A DNA stretch of 17,276 nt from BOG-908 sp964244615 (lineage in GTDB: Bacteria; Pseudomonadota; Alphaproteobacteria; Acetobacterales; Acetobacteraceae): NCBI GenBank assembly GCA_964244615.1, contig CAXTJP010000057.1, positions 1 through 17,276 on the forward strand, read 5' to 3'. The position numbers were made by a program, and so were the translations under genes. Position 1 is the first letter of the stretch; every line of letters begins with the position of its first letter. This document shows, piece after piece, positions 1 to 9,778 of the stretch. The notes under the pieces were generated by a model. That model was not told the DNA's origin. It searched no databases and worked only from the letters and a program-made list of their open reading frames with translations.

Positions 1-1
1 T

Positions 2-1432
2 GCGCGGCGCGCGCGCGGCGGGTCGGGCCTCGCCCCTGCCGGAGGCCGGCTTGCGGTCGCTGGACCCGCCGCGGCCGCGTCGCTTGCGGCCGTCGGTCTC
101 GGCCCATTCCACCACGTCCAGCTCGGGCACCACGATTCGCGGGATCGCGAATCCCGTCAGTTTCTCGATCGCCTCCACCGCCAGCCGGTCTTCCGGCGAG
201 CACAGGGTGAAGGCGTGGCCGGTCAGCCCGGCACGGCCGGTGCGGCCGATGCGGTGCACGTAATCCTCGGCATGGTGCGGCACATCGAAGTTGAACACGT
301 GGCTCAGCCCGCCGATGTCGATGCCGCGAGCGGCCACGTCGCTGCACACCAGCAGCCGCAGCTCGTTCTTCTTGAACTTGTCCAGCGTCGCGAACCGGGC
401 CGGCTGGCTCATGTCGCCGTGCAGCGCGCCGACCGAGAAGCCGTGGCGGGACAACGATTTGTACAGGATGTCCACGTCGCGCTTGCGGTTGCAGAAGATC
501 AGCGCGTTGGCCACCTCCTCCGACCGGATCAGCCGGCGCAGCGCCTCGCGCTTGTCGTGTTCGGCGACCAGCACGAGGCCGGCGACGATGGTGGTCGCGA
601 CCGACGCCGACTTGCTGACGGTGATCATGCGCGGGTTGTCGAGGAACGCGTCCGACAGCCGGCGTATCTCTGGCGCCATGGTGGCGGAGAAGAACAGCGT
701 CTGCCGAGTCTTGGGCAGCATCGCCACGATACGCTCGACGTCGGGGATGAACCCCATGTCCAGCATGCGGTCCGCCTCGTCGATCACCAGCAGCTTGGTG
801 TCCGTCAGCATCAGCCCGCCGCGCTCGAACAAGTCGATCAGCCGGCCGGGTGTCGCGATCAGCACGTCCACACCCTTCATCAGGGCGTCCTTCTGGTCGT
901 TGAGGCTTTCGCCGCCGATCAGCAGCGCGTGGTTGAGCTTGAGGTACTTGCCGTACTCGACGAAGTTCTCGGCCACCTGCAGCGCCAGTTCCCGCGTCGG
1001 CTCCAGGATCAGCGAGCGCGGCATGCGGGCGCGCGAGCGCGAGCCGCTGAGTATGTCGAGCATCGGCAGGGTGAAGCCTGCGGTCTTGCCGGTGCCGGTC
1101 TGTGCGACACCCATCACGTCGCGGCCGGCCAGCACGGCCGGGATGGCCTGCGCCTGGATCGGGGTCGGGTGGCGGTAGCCCTTCTCCTCGATGGCACGCA
1201 GGATCGGCTCGGACAGGCCGAGATCGGCGAACAGGATTTCCGGCTCGGCGTCCGGCAAACCCGCAGCGGCGGGTGGTGCAGCCTCGCCCGGTGCCGCAAA
1301 GGCGATGCCGGCCAGCTCCGCCGAGACCAGCGCCGCCTCTGCCGGGTCGGGCGCATCGGCGACGGACGAGGTCTCGGCCGCTTCCTCGACGGGCAGGGTG
1401 TCCGACGCCTGTGCCGCGCTGTCCGGCATCAT
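2..1432 (-). CDS. DEAD-box ATP-dependent RNA helicase, RhlE-like (3' end outside window)
   Basis: ATP-dependent RNA helicase that would remodel RNA duplexes in ribosome assembly or mRNA turnover. 477 codons are visible with no stop before the left edge, so the C-terminus is missing. Residues 1-65 are an Ala/Glu/Pro-rich extension. The helicase core follows: Q-motif region from about F68 (PTPIQ), Walker A AQTGTGKT at 110-117, PTRELA, DEAD at 218-221, SAT, and motif VI HRIGRTGR at 393-400. After the core the chain becomes Arg/Gly/Ala-rich and basic, as in RhlE-type tails that bind RNA. The start is uncertain: tandem ATGs at 1432 and 1429 lack a good Shine-Dalgarno, and an in-frame GTG at 1450 is possible. 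It is divergent from the GH15 gene. Membership of the DEAD-box family is certain; the RhlE subfamily is a judgement from overall sequence style. Confidence 0.93.
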   Translation of the reverse strand, partial: MMPDSAAQASDTLPVEEAAETSSVADAPDPAEAALVSAELAGIAFAAPGEAAPPAAAGLPDAEPEILFADLGLSEPILRAIEEKGYRHPTPIQAQAIPAVLAGRDVMGVAQTGTGKTAGFTLPMLDILSGSRSRARMPRSLILEPTRELALQVAENFVEYGKYLKLNHALLIGGESLNDQKDALMKGVDVLIATPGRLIDLFERGGLMLTDTKLLVIDEADRMLDMGFIPDVERIVAMLPKTRQTLFFSATMAPEIRRLSDAFLDNPRMITVSKSASVATTIVAGLVLVAEHDKREALRRLIRSEEVANALIFCNRKRDVDILYKSLSRHGFSVGALHGDMSQPARFATLDKFKKNELRLLVCSDVAARGIDIGGLSHVFNFDVPHHAEDYVHRIGRTGRAGLTGHAFTLCSPEDRLAVEAIEKLTGFAIPRIVVPELDVVEWAETDGRKRRGRGGSSDRKPASGRGEARPAARAPR

Positions 1433-1746
1433 GTGTTCGTCTGAATGCACAGGCTCGTCAGCCTCGCATGGGGTGGTCTGGTTCAACAATTATTCTCAGT
1501 CTCTGAAAGAGGGGCTCGGGAGGCGGGGTCTTGGGAGGCGGGAGCTCAGCCGGGCAGGGTCGCAGGCGAGACCCGCCGGCAGTCGAAAATTCGTGGCCGC
1601 CGCCACGCTCAAGGCCATTCTCGGCCGAGCGCATCCGCACCCGTGCGCGTGGCAGAAGGCATATCTGGAACCGGGAGGGCAAAGTCAAGCTTCTGTGCTC
1701 GATCAGTGTAACGATCCCTTTCCCCCCGACCGAGGCACCGCCCCGC
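1433..1746. other. Divergent intergenic spacer (helicase / GH15) with hairpin and short direct repeats
   Basis: This 314-bp spacer has no convincing gene. It must hold the promoters for both divergent genes. An AT-rich patch at about 1486-1510 is the likeliest helicase promoter or leader, although no good -35/-10 pair stands out. A 10-bp direct repeat, GGGAGGCGGG, occurs at 1518-1527 and 1533-1542. A two-part stem follows at 1549-1580: GCCGG/CCGGC outside and GGGTC/GACCC inside. A smaller hairpin, CGTGGC/GCCACG, lies near 1591-1606. None has a T-run. Confidence 0.45.
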
Positions 1747-3576
1747 ATGAACGCCGAGAAGCCGTTGAAGATCGAAGACTACGCCATGATCGGCGATCGG
1801 ATCACCGCGGCCCTGGTCGGCCGCAACGGCTCCATCGACTGGCTCTGCCTGCCGCATTTCGACGGTGGCGCCTGCTTCGCCGCCCTGCTCGGCGACAGCG
1901 ACAACGGGCGCTGGCTGATCGCGCCGCAGGTCCCCGGCGCTCCCGCCACAAGACGCTACCGGGAGAGCACGATGATCCTGGAGACGCTGTTCGAAACCCC
2001 GACCGGCAGCGTCACCCTGATCGACTTCATGCTGCCGGACCCCCTGCACCCGACCCTGGTACGGCTGGTCCAGGGCACGCGCGGCCGGGTGGCCATGCAG
2101 ACCGACCTGGCCCTGCGCTTCGACTACGGCGTGTCGATCCCCTGGGTGACCCGGCTGGACGACCATTCGGGCATCTGCGCCATCGCCGGCCCGGACATGG
2201 TGGTGCTGCGCACGACGGTGAAGCTGCAGGGCCGCGACATGCGCACCGCCGCACGGTTCGACGTGCGCGCCGGCGAGACGGTGGCGTTCGTGCTGACCCA
2301 CGGCCCCTCGCACGAGAAGCCGCCGCCGGCGGTGGACCCGATGGACGCGCTGGCGCGCACCCAGAGCTACTGGGAGCATTTCATCAGCCGCGGCCACTAC
2401 AAGGGCCCCTACCGGCACGCCGTGCACCGCTCGCTGCTGACGCTGAAGGCGCTCTCCTTCGCGCCGACCGGCGGCATCGTCGCCGCGCCCACCACCTCGC
2501 TGCCCGAACAGCTCGGCGGCCCGCGCAACTGGGACTATCGGTTCTGCTGGCTGCGCGACGCCAGCCTCACCCTCTTCGCGCTGATGAGCAACGGCTACAC
2601 CGAGGAGGCGGAACAGTGGCGCGACTGGCTGCAGCGCAGCATCGCCGGCAGCGCCGCCCAGATACAGATCATGTACGGGCTGCACGGCGAACGCTCGCTG
2701 GACGAACGCGAGCTGCCCTGGCTCGCGGGCTACGAGGGCAGCCTGCCGGTGCGCATCGGCAACGCCGCCAGCGGCCAGGTGCAGCTCGACGTCTACGGCG
2801 AGGTGCTGGAATGCCTGCACCAGGCACGCCGACACGGCCTCAAGCCCGCCCCGCACGGCTGGTCGCTCCAGCGCAACATCATCGAGCACCTGTCCACCAT
2901 CTGGGACCAGCCCGACGCCGGCATGTGGGAGATACGCGGCGGCGCGAAGCATTTCACCTTCAGCAAGGTCATGGTCTGGGCGGCGCTGGACCGAATGATA
3001 CGCGACGCGACGCGCTACCACCTGTCCGCCCCCATCGAGGAATGGCGTTCGCTGCGCGCCCAGGTCGCCGAGCGCGTTCTGCGGGAAGGCTACGACCCGG
3101 TGCGCAACACCTTCGTGCAGAGCTTCGGCTCGAACGAGCTGGACGCGAGCCTGCTGCTGATCCCGATGTCCGGCTTCCTGCCGCCGAACGACCCGCGCAT
3201 GGTCGGCACGGTCAAGGCGGTGGAGGAGGATCTGCTGCGCGACGGTTTCGTGCTGCGCTACCGTACCGAGAGCGCGGTTGATGGTTTGCCGGGCAGCGAG
3301 GGCGCGTTCCTGGCCTGCACCTTCTGGCTGGTCGAGATCTACGCCATGCAGGGCCGGCGCGAGGAAGCGGCCGAGCTGTTCGAGAAACTGCTGGCGCTGT
3401 GCAACGACGTGGGCCTGCTCGCCGAGGAATACGACGCCGACGCTGGCCGCCAGGTCGGAAACTTCCCGCAGGCCTTCTCCCACGTGGCACTCATCGCCGC
3501 CGCCATGACGCTGAGCGAGCGGCCGATCGGCCACACAAGGGCCCGGACCGTGGCCGACACCGTACCCGGGGCGTGA
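1747..3576 (+). CDS. Glycoside hydrolase family 15 protein (glucoamylase/trehalase-like)
   Basis: Predicted inverting alpha-glucosidase of family GH15, a family that includes glucoamylases, glucodextranases and some trehalases. It has 609 aa, the normal size for the bacterial two-domain form. The N-terminal beta-sandwich starts with the typical IEDYAMIGD...GSIDWLCLPHFD signature. The (alpha/alpha)6 catalytic domain carries NWDYRFCWLRDA at 261-272, a Trp-Glu pair at 394-395 (E395 is the expected general acid), AEEYD at 559-563 (E560 is the expected general base) and GNFPQAFSHV at 571-580. There is no signal peptide, so it is probably cytoplasmic. ATG 1747 was chosen because the family signature begins just after it and GAGG (1732-1735) lies 11 nt upstream. 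No trehalose or glycogen gene is adjacent, so the substrate cannot be fixed from context. Confidence 0.93.
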   Translation: MNAEKPLKIEDYAMIGDRITAALVGRNGSIDWLCLPHFDGGACFAALLGDSDNGRWLIAPQVPGAPATRRYRESTMILETLFETPTGSVTLIDFMLPDPLHPTLVRLVQGTRGRVAMQTDLALRFDYGVSIPWVTRLDDHSGICAIAGPDMVVLRTTVKLQGRDMRTAARFDVRAGETVAFVLTHGPSHEKPPPAVDPMDALARTQSYWEHFISRGHYKGPYRHAVHRSLLTLKALSFAPTGGIVAAPTTSLPEQLGGPRNWDYRFCWLRDASLTLFALMSNGYTEEAEQWRDWLQRSIAGSAAQIQIMYGLHGERSLDERELPWLAGYEGSLPVRIGNAASGQVQLDVYGEVLECLHQARRHGLKPAPHGWSLQRNIIEHLSTIWDQPDAGMWEIRGGAKHFTFSKVMVWAALDRMIRDATRYHLSAPIEEWRSLRAQVAERVLREGYDPVRNTFVQSFGSNELDASLLLIPMSGFLPPNDPRMVGTVKAVEEDLLRDGFVLRYRTESAVDGLPGSEGAFLACTFWLVEIYAMQGRREEAAELFEKLLALCNDVGLLAEEYDADAGRQVGNFPQAFSHVALIAAAMTLSERPIGHTRARTVADTVPGA

Positions 3577-3583
3577 GACGCCC
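3569..3583. terminator. Short GC hairpin between convergent genes
   Basis: GGGCGT (3569-3574), a 3-nt loop and ACGCCC (3578-3583) form a 6-bp stem. It overlaps the GH15 stop codon and sits in the 17-bp gap before the convergent DUF4864 gene. There is no U-tract, so it is at best a weak bidirectional terminator. Confidence 0.25.
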
Positions 3584-3593
3584 GCCGGCCCGC

Positions 3594-4031
3594 TCAAAGG
3601 TCGATCCGGCCGTCCTTGACCAGGGTGCAGCCAGCGATCCGCCAGCTTCCGTTAGCCTCGCGTTCCATGTCGTAGAGCGCAAGCGCGCGGGCGCCGTCCG
3701 GACCCACCACCTCCACGGCCTGTCGCAAGACGCCGTGCGAGGACGCCAGCTCGCCGAAGCGGAAGCTGCGCGGCCGGAACACGGCCGGGTAGCCGGTGCG
3801 CACCATGTCGAGGAAATGCGGTCCGTCGCCGAACATCGCCTGCAGGGCGGGCGCGGCAAAGGCGAGGGCGGCCGCGCCATCGTCGCGCTCGAACGCGTCG
3901 ATCTGGGCGGTGATCACGCCCTCTATCCCGGCACGCATCACCGGCGTGACCGCCTCGCCGGCCGCCGCCGGTCGCAGTGACGCGGCCAGGATCGCCACCA
4001 CCGCCAGCCAGTGCCGCCGGGCGCCGCTCAT
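3594..4031 (-). CDS. DUF4864 domain-containing exported protein
   Basis: A 145-aa protein of unknown biochemical function. It has a Sec-type signal peptide: basic n-region (ARRH), hydrophobic stretch at about 8-19, and a probable AAA|GE cleavage after residue 24. The mature part fits the DUF4864 pattern: an IxxQIDAFxxDD segment, FLDMVRTGYPAVFRPRSFRF, a VVGPDGARALALYDM strand pair, and a closing WRIAGCTLVKD. The fold resembles small NTF2/SnoaL-like domains, but no catalytic residue can be assigned. The start codon overlaps the stop of the upstream DoxX-like gene (ATGA, 4028-4031), so the two are very likely translationally coupled. The protein would act in the periplasm. The family call rests on remembered motifs. 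Confidence 0.8.
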   Translation of the reverse strand: MSGARRHWLAVVAILAASLRPAAAGEAVTPVMRAGIEGVITAQIDAFERDDGAAALAFAAPALQAMFGDGPHFLDMVRTGYPAVFRPRSFRFGELASSHGVLRQAVEVVGPDGARALALYDMEREANGSWRIAGCTLVKDGRIDL

Positions 4032-4348
4032 CGGCCGCGCGGCGCGAGCCAGGCCGCCAGCGCCATCATGAACACCAGCCCGCGGGAGGTGGCCAGCTTG
4101 TGGTCACCGTGCCGGACCTCGCTGACGAACACCGCGGCCGAGGCCAGGGACACCAGCGCCGCGCCGAAATGCCGCGTCGGACGCGCCACCATCAGCAGCC
4201 CGCCGGCCAGCTCGGTTGCGGCCACCGCGCGCATGTCGCCGCGCGACCAGCCCAGATGGTGGAACAGGCCCGCATAGGCACGGTCGCCGGCGAGCTTGTC
4301 ACCGCCGGCCAGGGCCACGGCGGCGCCGAAAATCGGGAACAGGGCCAT
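4028..4348 (-). CDS. DoxX-like small membrane protein
   Basis: A 106-aa integral membrane protein with about four hydrophobic segments (around 3-16, 39-55, 61-78 and 90-102). The pattern resembles a short DoxX/DoxD-type protein, including the AATELAGGLLMVARP segment in the second helix. DoxX proteins are linked to thiosulfate or quinone redox and membrane stress in some bacteria, but the role here is unknown. Its stop overlaps the DUF4864 start by 4 nt, forming a two-gene operon with an inner-membrane and a periplasmic product. It has the strongest ribosome-binding site in this part of the window. It ends convergent with GH15 via its partner and starts 92 bp from the end of uvrA. Confidence 0.72.
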   Translation of the reverse strand: MALFPIFGAAVALAGGDKLAGDRAYAGLFHHLGWSRGDMRAVAATELAGGLLMVARPTRHFGAALVSLASAAVFVSEVRHGDHKLATSRGLVFMMALAAWLAPRGR

Positions 4349-4357
4349 GGTTTTGAT

Positions 4358-4363
4358 CCTCCT
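4358..4363 (-). promoter_or_regulatory. Strong Shine-Dalgarno of the DoxX-like gene
   Basis: The minus strand reads AGGAGG, 9 nt before ATG 4348. It fixes the start of the DoxX-like gene and, through the 4-nt overlap, probably drives translation of the DUF4864 gene too. Confidence 0.7.
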
Positions 4364-4440
4364 GCCCAGGCAACGCAGCCGCGGCGGCGTCGTTCGCAGC
4401 GCCGTGCTTCATGCCGTGCGGAAGCCGCCGGAGGCCGCGC

Positions 4441-7296
<2,856 letters not shown>

Positions 7297-7337
7297 GCAG
7301 CACCCCCACCGTCGGGCCAGCGGCCCCGAGCCTCGTT

Positions 7338-8111
7338 CTAGAAGATGGTGTAGCCGCCGTCGATTACGAAGCTGTCGCCGGTGTGCCAGGATGAAGCCTC
7401 GCTCATCAGGTACACCGCGATGCCGCCGAAATCGTCCGGCCGGCCCCACCGGCGCATCGGGATCCTGGGCTTCACGTTGCCGGCGAACCGCTCGCTGGCC
7501 ATGGATCTGGCCGTCATCTCCGTCTCCACCCAGCCCGGCAGCACCGCGTTCGCGCGTATCCCGTGCTTGGCATACTCCACGGCCAGCCCGCGTATCAGCG
7601 AAATCAGCGCGCCCTTGGAGGCGCCGTAATGCTCGTTGCGGGCGGCCCCCATCACCGCGCCGGTGGAGGACGTGGCGACCAGCGCGCCGCCGCCCGGCCG
7701 GCTCACCATGTGCCGCGCCGCCGCCCGCAGCGTCAGGAACGCCCCGTCCAGGTTGACCCGCATCACCCGGCGCCATTCGTCGAGGCTGATTTCGCCGAAC
7801 GAGGGTGTGCCGCTCCCGCCCACGCCCGCGTTGGCGAAGCAGCCATCCACCCGGCCCAACCGCGCCAGCGTCCCGGCAAAGGCCGCGTCCACCGCCGCCT
7901 CGTCGCCCACGTCGCAGTGGATGGCCACCACCCGCGTGCCGTGCGCCGAGAGGCTGGCCACCGCCGCGTCGTTCTTGGCCTCGTTCGTCCCCCAGACGGC
8001 GATGTCCGCCCCGGCCATGGCCAGGCCCTCGGCGAAACCCAGCCCGATGCCGCCGTTGCCGCCGGTGACCAGCGCCACCTTTCCCGTCAGGTCGAATGCC
8101 GGATGTCCCAT
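7338..8111 (-). CDS. SDR family NAD(P)-dependent oxidoreductase
   Basis: Classical short-chain dehydrogenase/reductase of 257 aa, probably cytoplasmic. The Rossmann cofactor motif TGGNGGIGLG spans 16-25, the NAG motif is at 94-96, and the catalytic set is N120, S149, Y162 and K166 (YGASK). The C-terminus GDSFVIDGGYTIF is typical of 3-oxoacyl-reductase/gluconate-5-dehydrogenase-like members. Substrate cannot be deduced. ATG 8111 is supported by GGGAGGG about 8 nt upstream. It reads away from ssb across a 99-bp spacer and towards uvrA, so it splits the often adjacent uvrA/ssb pair. If there is no promoter in the 41-bp gap, uvrA depends on transcription from the SDR promoter. Confidence 0.93.
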   Translation of the reverse strand: MGHPAFDLTGKVALVTGGNGGIGLGFAEGLAMAGADIAVWGTNEAKNDAAVASLSAHGTRVVAIHCDVGDEAAVDAAFAGTLARLGRVDGCFANAGVGGSGTPSFGEISLDEWRRVMRVNLDGAFLTLRAAARHMVSRPGGGALVATSSTGAVMGAARNEHYGASKGALISLIRGLAVEYAKHGIRANAVLPGWVETEMTARSMASERFAGNVKPRIPMRRWGRPDDFGGIAVYLMSEASSWHTGDSFVIDGGYTIF

Positions 8112-8138
8112 GAGCGCTGCCCTCCCGCGTTGTCGCGG

Positions 8139-8164
8139 CCCTTGCCAGCCGGCCCGGCAAAGGG
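8139..8164. promoter_or_regulatory. Inverted repeat in the SDR/ssb divergent spacer
   Basis: Left arm CCCTTGCC (8139-8146) and right arm GGCAAAGGG (8156-8164) pair over 8 bp with a single bulged A; the 9-nt centre contains a GCCGGC palindrome. It lies midway between the two divergent starts, where an operator would sit. It could equally be an RNA hairpin in the SDR or ssb leader. No clear sigma70 pair or SOS box accompanies it. Confidence 0.35.
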
Positions 8165-8210
8165 CGTAAAAGAACCTTTCTCCCACAACCACACGATCGG
8201 CGGGCGGACC

Positions 8211-8717
8211 ATGGCAGGCAGCGTGAACAAGGTGATCCTGATCGGCAACCTGGGGCGCGATCCGGAAGCCCGCACCATGCAGAACGGCGGCAAGGTCGTC
8301 TCGTTCTCCATCGCCACCAGCGAATCCTGGAACGACAAGGGCAGCGGCGAGCGGCGCGAGAAGACCCAATGGCACCGCATCGCCATCTTCAACGAGAAGC
8401 TGGGCGAGATCGCCGAGAAGTACCTCAAGAAGGGCTCGACGGTCTACATCGAGGGCTCGCTGGAAAGCCGCAAATACACCGACAAGGACGGCGCCGAGCG
8501 CGAAACCTTCGAGGTCGTGCTGAGCCGCTTCCGCGGCGAGCTGACCCTGCTCGGCGGCCGCGCCGAAGCCGGCGGCAATGCCGGGTTCAGCGGCGAGGGC
8601 GGCTACACCCCGCGCACGCCGGCAACCCGCCCCGCCGCCGGGGCACGGTCCGGCGGCAGCGCACCCTCGTGGGAGCCGGCCGGCGGCGGCGACCTGGACG
8701 ACGAAATTCCGTTCTGA
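8211..8717 (+). CDS. ssb: Single-stranded DNA-binding protein
   Basis: SSB coats single-stranded DNA during replication, recombination and repair and recruits partner proteins through its acidic tail. The 168-aa product has the OB-fold in about the first 115 residues: VNKVILIGNLGRDPE at the start, VSFSIATSESW, WHRIAIFNEKLGEIAEKYLKKG and VYIEGSLESRKY. A Gly/Pro/Ala-rich flexible linker follows, then the canonical acidic tip DLDDEIPF at the C-terminus. Size and domain order are normal. ATG 8211 begins the usual MAGSVNKV start; the ribosome-binding site is weak (GGGCGGA just upstream). It is followed directly by a strong hairpin and a convergent gene, so it appears monocistronic. Confidence 0.97.
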   Translation: MAGSVNKVILIGNLGRDPEARTMQNGGKVVSFSIATSESWNDKGSGERREKTQWHRIAIFNEKLGEIAEKYLKKGSTVYIEGSLESRKYTDKDGAERETFEVVLSRFRGELTLLGGRAEAGGNAGFSGEGGYTPRTPATRPAAGARSGGSAPSWEPAGGGDLDDEIPF

Positions 8718-8744
8718 CGGTGGCGGTGACCGCAACCGCCACCG
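8718..8744. terminator. Strong hairpin after ssb
   Basis: A perfect 10-bp stem, CGGTGGCGGT (8718-8727) and ACCGCCACCG (8735-8744), encloses a 7-nt loop. It begins one base after the ssb stop and ends 2 bp before the stop of the convergent 95-aa gene. There is no U-run on either strand, so it may be a bidirectional transcript-stabilising hairpin or factor-assisted terminator rather than a textbook intrinsic terminator. Confidence 0.6.
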
Positions 8745-8746
8745 CG

Positions 8747-9034
8747 TCAGGCGGAAAACTGGCCTTCATCCCCTGCCGGTTCGTCCGGCCGGGAAGCCTT
8801 GCGCGAGAGCAGGACGCGGTCGAGCATTTCGGTCGCCCAATGCCGGACATGGCTGACCGGGGCGGTCCCGCGACGATCCACGAAGTGCTCGGCCTCCCGG
8901 CTCGCGCCTGCGACGTAGGCCAGCATGCTCACCACCTCCTGCATGGAGGCCGGCGGGAGCTGCGCAATGAGCGCCGCCACCGAGAGTTCCAGCACGACCG
9001 TCCGCGCCTCGGCCGAAGTGATATCTTCCGACAT
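8747..9034 (-). CDS. Hypothetical protein, 95 aa, mostly helical
   Basis: I do not recognise this family. The product has a helix-prone core at about 7-50 (VVLELSVAALIAQL, then MQEVVSMLAYVAGASREAEHFVD), a middle segment HVRHWATEMLDRVLLSRKA at about 62-80, and a short acidic tail. There is no signal peptide, no convincing transmembrane helix and no Cys. Codon usage looks like its neighbours and the frame ends cleanly at the ssb hairpin, which supports a real gene. It lies downstream of the DUF983 gene on the same strand with a 95-bp gap that holds a possible promoter of its own. Start ATG 9034 has only a weak purine stretch (GGCCGGA) upstream. Confidence 0.65.
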   Translation of the reverse strand: MSEDITSAEARTVVLELSVAALIAQLPPASMQEVVSMLAYVAGASREAEHFVDRRGTAPVSHVRHWATEMLDRVLLSRKASRPDEPAGDEGQFSA

Positions 9035-9062
9035 TGATCCGGCCCGCCTGAACACGGTCGTT

Positions 9063-9090
9063 ACCCTAGCAGATTGGCCCGGGTCCACAA
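9063..9090 (-). promoter_or_regulatory. Candidate sigma70-type promoter for the 95-aa gene
   Basis: On the minus strand TTGTGG (9090-9085) and TAGGGT (9068-9063) are separated by 16 bp, and the -10 box ends about 28 bp before ATG 9034. A 13-bp palindrome, CCACA-ACC-TGTGG (9085-9097), covers the -35 box and could be an operator. The match to consensus is partial. Confidence 0.3.
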
Positions 9091-9129
9091 CCTGTGGTCG
9101 CGGCCGCCTCTCATGACAGACGTCGCGCG

Positions 9130-9552
9130 CTACGCCTCGTCCATGTTTCCCGACGGGTTTCGGGTCACCCCGTAGGCCCAGGTGAAGCCGATCACCCCGC
9201 CCTTGGCGAACGGCAGCAACGTCAGCGTGGCGACCAGGAACAGCGGGATCGTCACCGCCGCCTCGATCCAGAGCGGCAAGGTCCAGGTGTGGTCCGCGAC
9301 CACGAAAGCCGGCACCAGCAGGTGCAGCACCAGAAAGATCGTCACGTAGGGCGCGAAATCGTCGGACGGATACTGCTCGTTGTCGTTGCCGCAGGCCCGG
9401 CAGGTGCCGATCACCGCGAGGTAGCCGCAGAACAGGCGGCCGACGCCGCAGGCCGGGCAAACGCGGGACACGCCCCGGCGCAGCCCAAGCGGAAGGTTCG
9501 GCTCGGAGCGCTGGGCGAGGGTGGCGGCGGGGGCGGCCCGATCGAACGGCAT
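9130..9552 (-). CDS. DUF983 family zinc-ribbon membrane protein
   Basis: A 140-aa protein of the DUF983 family, common in alphaproteobacteria and of unknown function. A zinc ribbon is formed by C32-x2-C35 (CPACGVGRLF) and C51-x2-C54 (CRACG), the diagnostic spacing of the family. Two transmembrane helices follow at about 68-86 and 93-113, then the LPFAKGGVIGFTWA tail that corresponds to the family's RxKG-type end. The zinc ribbon would face the cytoplasm if the family topology holds. In many alphaproteobacteria DUF983 genes lie near cytochrome oxidase or Nudix genes; neither is here. ATG 9552 is the first start; the ribosome-binding site is weak. It is divergent from the first nitronate-monooxygenase gene across 226 bp. 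Confidence 0.85.
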   Translation of the reverse strand: MPFDRAAPAATLAQRSEPNLPLGLRRGVSRVCPACGVGRLFCGYLAVIGTCRACGNDNEQYPSDDFAPYVTIFLVLHLLVPAFVVADHTWTLPLWIEAAVTIPLFLVATLTLLPFAKGGVIGFTWAYGVTRNPSGNMDEA

Positions 9553-9778
9553 GGGATCGCAGGCTCACTGGTGTCTGCCCAGCCAGCGCCGGATGCTCCG
9601 CGTCGTTGCCGCGATGATACGATCGTGATCGGGCGCGACACCCTCGAACCCCGCCACGCCCTCCCCTGTAGGCGAACCGGACCGGCATGGACTAGGGTGC
9701 CGCTCCCTATGTCACGGACGCAGGCGGCACGGGACAACCGGCGACCCCCGCAGCCAAACATCCCGAGAGAGCATCGCC

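Noticed and set aside
7297..7340. Possible SOS box upstream of uvrA (a GTTC at 7335-7338)
   Set aside because: The second half-site at the required 7-bp spacing is TGGT, not GTTC. The GAAC near 8172 before ssb also lacks a partner.
9619..9626. ACGATCGT palindrome in the DUF983/nitronate-monooxygenase spacer
   Set aside because: Eight bases only, does not extend symmetrically and is not placed near convincing promoter boxes.
9411..9761. 116-codon minus-strand frame spanning the DUF983 start and the spacer before the first nitronate-monooxygenase gene
   Set aside because: It overlaps most of the DUF983 N-terminus in another frame, has no start signal and is compositionally noise.
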